Source: JAOZPE01 sp964601275 (lineage in GTDB: Bacteria; Krumholzibacteriota; Krumholzibacteriia; JAJRXK01). From it: a DNA stretch of 64,000 bases. The stretch covers positions 124,001-188,000 of the forward strand of contig CAZRMV010000004.1 of the NCBI GenBank assembly GCA_964601275.1. The letters run 5' to 3'. A model generated the notes under the pieces. The model had not been told where the DNA came from, did not search any database, and saw only the letters and a list, made by a program, of their open reading frames with translations. Below are positions 59,289 through 64,000 of this stretch, piece after piece; position 1 is the stretch's first letter, and each line of letters starts with the position of its first letter. Both the position numbers and the translations under genes were made by a program.

Positions 59289-60461
59289 ATGCTCGAATCG
59301 CTGCTCGCGGGAACCAACCTTCCGAACCTCCATCCCGCGGTCCTCCATTTCCCCATCGTCCTGCTCAGCCTGGCGGTTCCCCTGGAGGTCATCGCATTGT
59401 GGCGCCGGGATCAGCGGGCCCTGCAGGTGGCGTCGGTCCTCCTCTACCTGCTCGGGAGTCTGGCCGCGCTGGCGACATGGTGGTCCGGGCGGCAGGCCGC
59501 CGACGCGGTGGGACTGGTCGACGCCCAGGTGCAGCTGTTGATTTCCGAGCATAGCGACCTGGCCCTGCGGACCGTCTGGTTCTTCGGGGTCGTCGCGGTG
59601 GGAAGGCTGGCAGTGGAGCTCCTCCGTCGAAAGATGGACCCCACGATCGCGCTCGTGTCGCGGATCGTGCTTCTGCTGCCGGCTGCGGTCGGGATCTGGA
59701 TGCTTGCCGAGACGGCAGATCGTGGTGGAGGCCTCGTGTACACACACGGGGTTGCCGTCCGGGGCATCCAGACTCCCGGCCCGTCAACCGATTCCACGGG
59801 CACGCGGGAAATCGCCGAGGGGCACACCCCCCGGACGCAGGGAGGAGAGGGCGGAGCCGTCGTGGAACCATCCTCCCCCGCCGCGTTCACCCCGCTGATC
59901 ACCCGGGACAACGGAACGATGGTCTGGCGACCGGAATCGACCGACAAGGGCGCGCTGGGAGGCGTCGTCGAGGTGGTCAAGGCATCCCCCGATGCGGCGG
60001 TCCGGGTCGTCGATGACCCGCAAGCGCCGAATGGGCTGACCCTTGAGAGCCGGGGAATGGTGTTTCTCCTCCTTCCCCGGCCGGTCGAGAATGTGCTGGT
60101 CATCGCCGATCTCGATCTTTCCGCATTTCGGGGTAGGGTTGGCCTGGTGCACCATTACCAGGCCCCGGATGCCTTTGAGTGCATGGTCATGGAGAGCGGC
60201 GGCGCCACCGCCCTCTTCAACCGGACTTCGGCGGCCACGGAGGAACTCTCCCGCGCGACCATGGATCTCCCGACCACCTCCGCGCGCTTCGCCGTCTCGG
60301 CGGCGGGCAGCCACTTGAAGGGCTATATCGACGGGCAGACCGTCGTCCATGGCCACCGCCCCGACCGGGGGGTCGTGGGGAAGGTGGGCCTGATGTTGCA
60401 CGGAGAAGGCCGGATTCGAATCGTCGAAGTACAGGTCAATCCCGTCCAAGGATCCCACTGA
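59289..60461 (+). CDS. DUF2231 membrane protein with laminin-G-like C-terminal domain
   Basis: 390-aa protein. Residues 1-160 are DUF2231-like: NLHPAVLHFPIVLLSLAVPLE, short form HPAVLHFPIVLLS, then three more helices and the family GGGLVYTHGVAVRG at the end. A Thr/Gly-rich linker follows, then a beta-sandwich (ENVLVIADLDLSAFRGRVGLVHHYQ; SAAGSHLKGYIDGQTVVHGH) of the laminin-G/concanavalin-like kind. Function unknown; DUF2231 proteins are often next to respiratory or metal genes. AGGAG precedes the ATG at 59289. It is 18 bp before the copper ATPase. Confidence 0.65.
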   Translation: MLESLLAGTNLPNLHPAVLHFPIVLLSLAVPLEVIALWRRDQRALQVASVLLYLLGSLAALATWWSGRQAADAVGLVDAQVQLLISEHSDLALRTVWFFGVVAVGRLAVELLRRKMDPTIALVSRIVLLLPAAVGIWMLAETADRGGGLVYTHGVAVRGIQTPGPSTDSTGTREIAEGHTPRTQGGEGGAVVEPSSPAAFTPLITRDNGTMVWRPESTDKGALGGVVEVVKASPDAAVRVVDDPQAPNGLTLESRGMVFLLLPRPVENVLVIADLDLSAFRGRVGLVHHYQAPDAFECMVMESGGATALFNRTSAATEELSRATMDLPTTSARFAVSAAGSHLKGYIDGQTVVHGHRPDRGVVGKVGLMLHGEGRIRIVEVQVNPVQGSH

Positions 60462-60479
60462 GGAAGAAAGGATCCGACC

Positions 60480-62903
60480 ATGAAGAGCGAAGGCAGCCAT
60501 CCACACGATCATCATCACCATGATTCCGAGCACGATCATCATGCGGTTCTCGACCCGGTCTGCGGCATGAGCCTGGATCCGGCCAAGGCAGCAGAGAGCG
60601 TCGTCCACGGGGGCCAGAGGTATCATTTCTGCAGTGCCGGTTGCCGGAACCGGTTCGAAGAGGAGCCGGGAAAGTACGCGGTCGAAGCCGAACCGGAAGT
60701 GGCGGAGGAGACCGGCGCGATCTGTTGCCACGGGGTGGTTTCCGCCCCCCCGAAGGTCATCCCCGAAGCCGCCGGGGACACGCGGCGTTACACCTGCCCC
60801 ATGCATCCGGAAGTCATCCAGATCGGCCCCGGGAGCTGCCCGAAGTGCGGAATGACCCTCGAGCCGATGGATGTCACCGGGGACGACGACGAGGCCGCCA
60901 AGGCCGAATACCAGGACATGAAACGACGGTTCTGGTTCGCCACCTTCCTGAGCGTCCCGGTTCTCGCCATCGCGATGGGCGACCTTCTTCCGGGACACCC
61001 CATCAGTTCGCTGATGGCTCCGCGCCTGGTCACGTTTGTCGAACTCGTCCTGGCGACGCCCGTCGTGTTGTGGGCCGGGTGGCCGCTCCTGGTCAAGGGC
61101 TGGCAGTCGGTGGTCTACCGTTCGCTGAACATGTTCACCTTGATCGCGCTGGGAGTTGGGGTGGCCTGGATCTACAGCATGATCGCCGCCCTGTTTCCCG
61201 GGATCTTCCCTCCCTCCTTCCGCGACGTGGACGGGAGGGTGGATGTCTACTTCGAAGCCGCGGCCATCATCACCGCGTTGGTCTTGCTGGGGCAGGTCCT
61301 CGAACTGCGCGCGCGCAGCCAGACCTCCACTGCCATCAAGTCTCTCCTGGAACTGGCGCCGAAGACCGCCCGCCGTGTGCGCGAAGACGGCAGTGACGAG
61401 GAGGTTCCCCTGGATGCGGTCCAGCCGGGGGATTCCCTGCGGGTGCGTCCGGGTGAGAAGGTTCCGGTGGATGGCGAGGTCGTGGAAGGAACCACCACCA
61501 TCGACGAGTCGATGGTGACCGGAGAGCCCATTCCGGTGGAGAAGGGGACCGGCGACGAGGTCATCGGCGCGACCATCAACCAGACCGGTTCGATCGTCAT
61601 ACGCGCGGAGAAGGTCGGCAGCGAGACTCTCCTGGCGCGCATCGTCCAGATGGTGGCCGAGGCCCAACGCAGCCGGGCCCCCATCCAGAAGATGGCCGAC
61701 CTTGCCGCCGCGTATTTCGTCCCCGCAGTCGTGCTGATCGCCATCATCACCTTCGCGGTATGGGCGATCTTCGGACCGGAACCCCGGATGGCCTATGCGA
61801 TCATCAATGCCGTCGCGGTCCTGATCATCGCCTGTCCCTGCGCCCTCGGCCTGGCGACGCCCATGTCGATCATGGTGGCGACGGGCAAGGGAGCGATGGT
61901 GGGGGTTCTCTTCAAGAACGCCGAGGCGATCGAGACCCTGCGCAAGGTCGACACCCTCGTCGTCGACAAGACGGGAACCCTGACCGAGGGACGGCCCCGT
62001 CTTGTCGGGGTCCATTCCATCGCTTCGGTTCCGGAGACGGAATTGTTGCGCGCCGCGGCGAGCCTCGAGCGGGGCAGCGAACATCCCCTGGCGGCGGCCA
62101 TCGTCGAAGGTGCGGAAGAAAGAGGTCTGGCCCTCTTGAGCGCAAGTGACTTCCAGTCGCATACGGGCAGCGGGGTGACCGGGACGGTCGACGGCCGATC
62201 GGTTGCCCTGGGCAATCAGACCCTCATGAGCGAACTGGGCCTGACGCCCGGCGATGCCACCGCCGAGGTCGAGAGGCTCCGCTCGGAGGGCCAGACGGTC
62301 ATGTTCGTGGCAATCGACGGCGAATTGGCCGGATTCCTCGGCGTGGCCGACCCGATCAAGGAAAGCACGCCGGAGGCCATCCAGAAGCTGCAGTCTTCCA
62401 GGGTCCATGTGGTCATGTTGACCGGAGACAGCCGCACGACCGCCGAGGCGGTGGCACGACGGCTTGGAATCGACGAGGTCGAGGCCGAGGTCCTGCCCGA
62501 TCAGAAGGCATCGGTGGTCCAGAAGCTCCAGGCGGCCGGACACAAGGTCGCCATGGCGGGGGACGGCATCAACGACGCCCCCGCACTGGCCGCTGCGGAT
62601 GTCGGGATCGCCATGGGAACCGGCACCGATGTGGCGATGGAGAGCGCCGGAGTCACCCTGGTCAAGGGCGACCTCGGCGGCATCGTCCGGGCGAGGCGTT
62701 TGAGCCACATGACGATGCGCAACATCAAGCAGAACCTGTTCTTCGCGTTTGCCTACAACTCCCTCGGCGTGCCCATCGCAGCCGGGATCCTCTATCCGTT
62801 CACTGGACTCTTGCTCAGCCCGATCCTCGCGGCGGCGGCGATGAGTTTCAGTTCCGTATCGGTCATCAGCAACGCGCTGAGGCTGCGCCGCGTGGCGCTT
62901 TGA
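60480..62903 (+). CDS. copA: Copper-translocating P1B-type ATPase
   Basis: 807-aa heavy-metal ATPase. The N-terminus is His-rich (HPHDHHHHDSEHDHH), then a YHS domain (DPVCGMSLDP ... FCSAGCRNRFEEEPGKY) and a heavy-metal-binding domain (YTCPMHPEV, CPKCGMTLEP). The membrane core has the CPC ion-transport motif IIACPCALGLATP. The catalytic Asp is in VVDKTGTLTEG. The actuator domain has TGEPIPVEK, and MAGDGINDAPALAAADVGIAMG is the hinge. There is no CxxC-type HMA domain at the N-terminus. It exports Cu(I)/Ag from the cytosol; ion choice is inferred. Confidence 0.93.
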   Translation: MKSEGSHPHDHHHHDSEHDHHAVLDPVCGMSLDPAKAAESVVHGGQRYHFCSAGCRNRFEEEPGKYAVEAEPEVAEETGAICCHGVVSAPPKVIPEAAGDTRRYTCPMHPEVIQIGPGSCPKCGMTLEPMDVTGDDDEAAKAEYQDMKRRFWFATFLSVPVLAIAMGDLLPGHPISSLMAPRLVTFVELVLATPVVLWAGWPLLVKGWQSVVYRSLNMFTLIALGVGVAWIYSMIAALFPGIFPPSFRDVDGRVDVYFEAAAIITALVLLGQVLELRARSQTSTAIKSLLELAPKTARRVREDGSDEEVPLDAVQPGDSLRVRPGEKVPVDGEVVEGTTTIDESMVTGEPIPVEKGTGDEVIGATINQTGSIVIRAEKVGSETLLARIVQMVAEAQRSRAPIQKMADLAAAYFVPAVVLIAIITFAVWAIFGPEPRMAYAIINAVAVLIIACPCALGLATPMSIMVATGKGAMVGVLFKNAEAIETLRKVDTLVVDKTGTLTEGRPRLVGVHSIASVPETELLRAAASLERGSEHPLAAAIVEGAEERGLALLSASDFQSHTGSGVTGTVDGRSVALGNQTLMSELGLTPGDATAEVERLRSEGQTVMFVAIDGELAGFLGVADPIKESTPEAIQKLQSSRVHVVMLTGDSRTTAEAVARRLGIDEVEAEVLPDQKASVVQKLQAAGHKVAMAGDGINDAPALAAADVGIAMGTGTDVAMESAGVTLVKGDLGGIVRARRLSHMTMRNIKQNLFFAFAYNSLGVPIAAGILYPFTGLLLSPILAAAAMSFSSVSVISNALRLRRVAL

Positions 62904-62941
62904 AGAAGGTCCCGCGTGGTGCGGGCAAAAAGGAGGGCATC

Positions 62942-63702
62942 ATGCTCAGACGATCAATCCTCACGGCAGCCTTGGCTGTCCTGGTACTCCCCACCATGGC
63001 CCTGGCCCATGGAGGCGGACCGACCATGGCCGACATGGTGGCCCAGTACACCGCGATCGGCGATCTCCTGGCCGCGGACAAGACCGACGGTGTCGCTGGA
63101 CACGCAGAAGCGATGTTGAAGATCATGGACGAGCACGAGGCCATGATGAAAGAGGGCGGCCACATGAAGGGCGAGATGGGCGNNNNNNNNNNNNNNNNNN
63201 NNNNNNNNNNNNNNNNNNNNNNNNNNNNNNNNNNNNNNNNNNNNNNNNNNNNNNNNNNNNNNNNNNNNNNNNNNNNNNNNNNGACGAGCACGAGGCCATG
63301 ATGAAAGAGGGCGGCCACATGAAGGGCGAGATGGGCGGCATGATGCACTCCAAGGAGGAGATGCAGGCCATGCACAAGGCCATGCGTGCATCCCTCACGG
63401 CCCTCAGCGCAAAGGATCTCACCCTCGAGTCCGCCCGCGACGCCTACAAGGACCTGAGCGAGCAGTTCGTGCCCATGGCGAAGATGGGCTACGAGAAGCG
63501 GGACCTGGATCCCTCATGGGTGGTCATGCATTGCCCCATGGCAAAAGCGGAATGGATCCAGAAGGACGGGAAGGTGATGAACCCCTACCTCGGCTCGAAG
63601 ATGCTTCACTGTGGAACCAAGGTGTGGGATCTCTCCAACCCGCACGACGAGGGACACGATCAGTCCAAGAGCTCCGGACATCACATGGGTGGCATGCACT
63701 GA
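62942..63702 (+). CDS. DUF3347 copper-binding periplasmic protein, interrupted by assembly gap
   Basis: The gene begins at ATG 62942 (AAGGAGG upstream) with signal peptide AALAVLVLPTMALA. It reads in frame to 63182, is broken by 100 N, and resumes to the stop at 63702. The product is Met/His-rich (EAMMKEGGHMKGEMGGMMH) and carries the DUF3347 signature HCPMAKAEWIQ ... NPYLGSKMLHCG, seen on CusB-type copper efflux proteins. The 55 bases before the gap (63128-63182) are repeated exactly after it (63283-63337), and collapsing that repeat gives one intact ORF of 201 aa. It is likely cotranscribed with the copper ATPase. Confidence 0.8.
63183..63282. other. Assembly gap (100 N)
   Basis: Exactly 100 N, the usual placeholder for an unsized scaffold gap. 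The flanks share an identical 55-base sequence, so the contig ends probably overlap rather than being separated. Confidence 0.97.
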
Positions 63703-63732
63703 TCCATGGGCCCACGGAAACCGGGCGGGTGC

Positions 63733-64000
63733 TCAGAAGAAGTAGTTCACCTGGACACCAGCCCGGTTTCCCCGGTACTGACCCACGTCGAAGTACAAGG
63801 GCGAATCCACCGACGTCGAGCTGTTGCGGTAGACGTAGAAGACCTGGGGCTGCCAGTGCCGATCGATTCTCCAGTAGAGTCGATTGGACCAGTGGATATC
63901 CTTGTCGCGGCGATCGAAATGCGCGGTATCCAGGGGATTGCTCGTGGTATAGCTCTGATGGGAGTAGACCAGGGTCTCGTCGAGTCGCAATCCCCCGGAG
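63733..64000 (-). CDS. C-terminus of an outer-membrane beta-barrel protein, truncated
   Basis: The minus-strand frame is open to the window edge; about 88 residues visible. It shows amphipathic strands (RLYWRIDRHWQPQVFYVYRN; GNRAGVQVNYFF) and a terminal Phe as in Bam substrates. The N-terminal part lies outside the window, so the family cannot be set. It may belong with the copper genes, but it runs in the opposite direction. Confidence 0.6.
   Translation of the reverse strand, partial: SGGLRLDETLVYSHQSYTTSNPLDTAHFDRRDKDIHWSNRLYWRIDRHWQPQVFYVYRNSSTSVDSPLYFDVGQYRGNRAGVQVNYFF

Noticed and set aside
63128..63337. Tandem repeat in the Met/His-rich protein
   Set aside because: The two copies flank an N gap and are identical to the base, which fits overlapping contig ends better than a true repeat.

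Overview
This is a 64 kb, GC-rich window from a Gram-negative bacterium, shown by outer-membrane barrels, lipoproteins, type IV pilus genes and a Bam-type terminal Phe on barrel proteins. Three secreted proteins end in FlgD-like, T9SS-type-A-like domains, and cohesin and dockerin-like modules occur beside them. This suggests an uncultured FCB-type phylum such as Eisenbacteria, Krumholzibacteriota or Latescibacteria; that placement is an inference from protein style, not a measured phylogeny. A run of exactly 100 N at 63183-63282 shows the source is a scaffolded draft assembly, probably a metagenome bin.

Layout. 1-5.2 kb: 3' end of pntB, an HD phosphohydrolase, a methyltransferase and a secreted FlgD-tailed protein. 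5.2-22.5 kb: the replication-origin neighbourhood. gyrA, gyrB, a DUF721/DciA-like gene, recF, dnaN and dnaA run leftward. rpmH, rnpA, yidD, yidC, jag, rsmG, parA, parB, an M23 peptidase and a bactofilin run rightward. The origin lies at about 14.2-14.4 kb between dnaA and rpmH, and two parS sites sit between rsmG and parA. 22.6-29.3 kb: a secreted lamin-tail-like protein, an ECF sigma/anti-sigma/periplasmic-sensor operon and small housekeeping genes (methyltransferase, GNAT-membrane fusion, DUF2461, HIT, a Rho-N/SAP-like protein).

29.3-35.8 kb: a minor-pilin operon (FimT/GspH, PilV, PilW, PilX, PilY1) with a secreted protein and a lipoprotein. 35.8-42.6 kb: a macrodomain protein and three exported proteins with cohesin, beta-helix, dockerin-like and FlgD-like modules. 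42.9-44.4 kb: a divergent sigma/anti-sigma pair facing a 54-aa membrane protein. 44.5-52.4 kb: tRNA-Gln followed by a complete F1Fo ATP synthase operon (atpZ-I-B-E-F-H-A-G-D-C) with its own promoter. 52.5-58.5 kb: a small barrel protein, a multi-pass DUF2339-like protein and a quinol-oxidising complex made of a b6-type cytochrome b, a nine-heme cytochrome c and a Rieske protein. 58.5-64 kb: a variant PII protein, a DUF2231 membrane protein with a laminin-G-like tail, and a copper module (P1B ATPase, DUF3347 protein broken by the gap, and the C-terminus of an outer-membrane barrel).

How the genes work together. The origin block couples initiation (dnaA, dnaN), supercoiling (gyrAB) and segregation (parABS), and gene direction flips at the origin so that all these genes are read with the fork. 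The ATP synthase has proton-type c-subunit ligands and the Rieske/b/nonaheme complex probably supplies protonmotive force. The pilus and exported-protein regions are the accessory part and hold most of the unexplained features, notably a shared WGA-x-K-x-x-F C-terminal tail on two unrelated secreted proteins.
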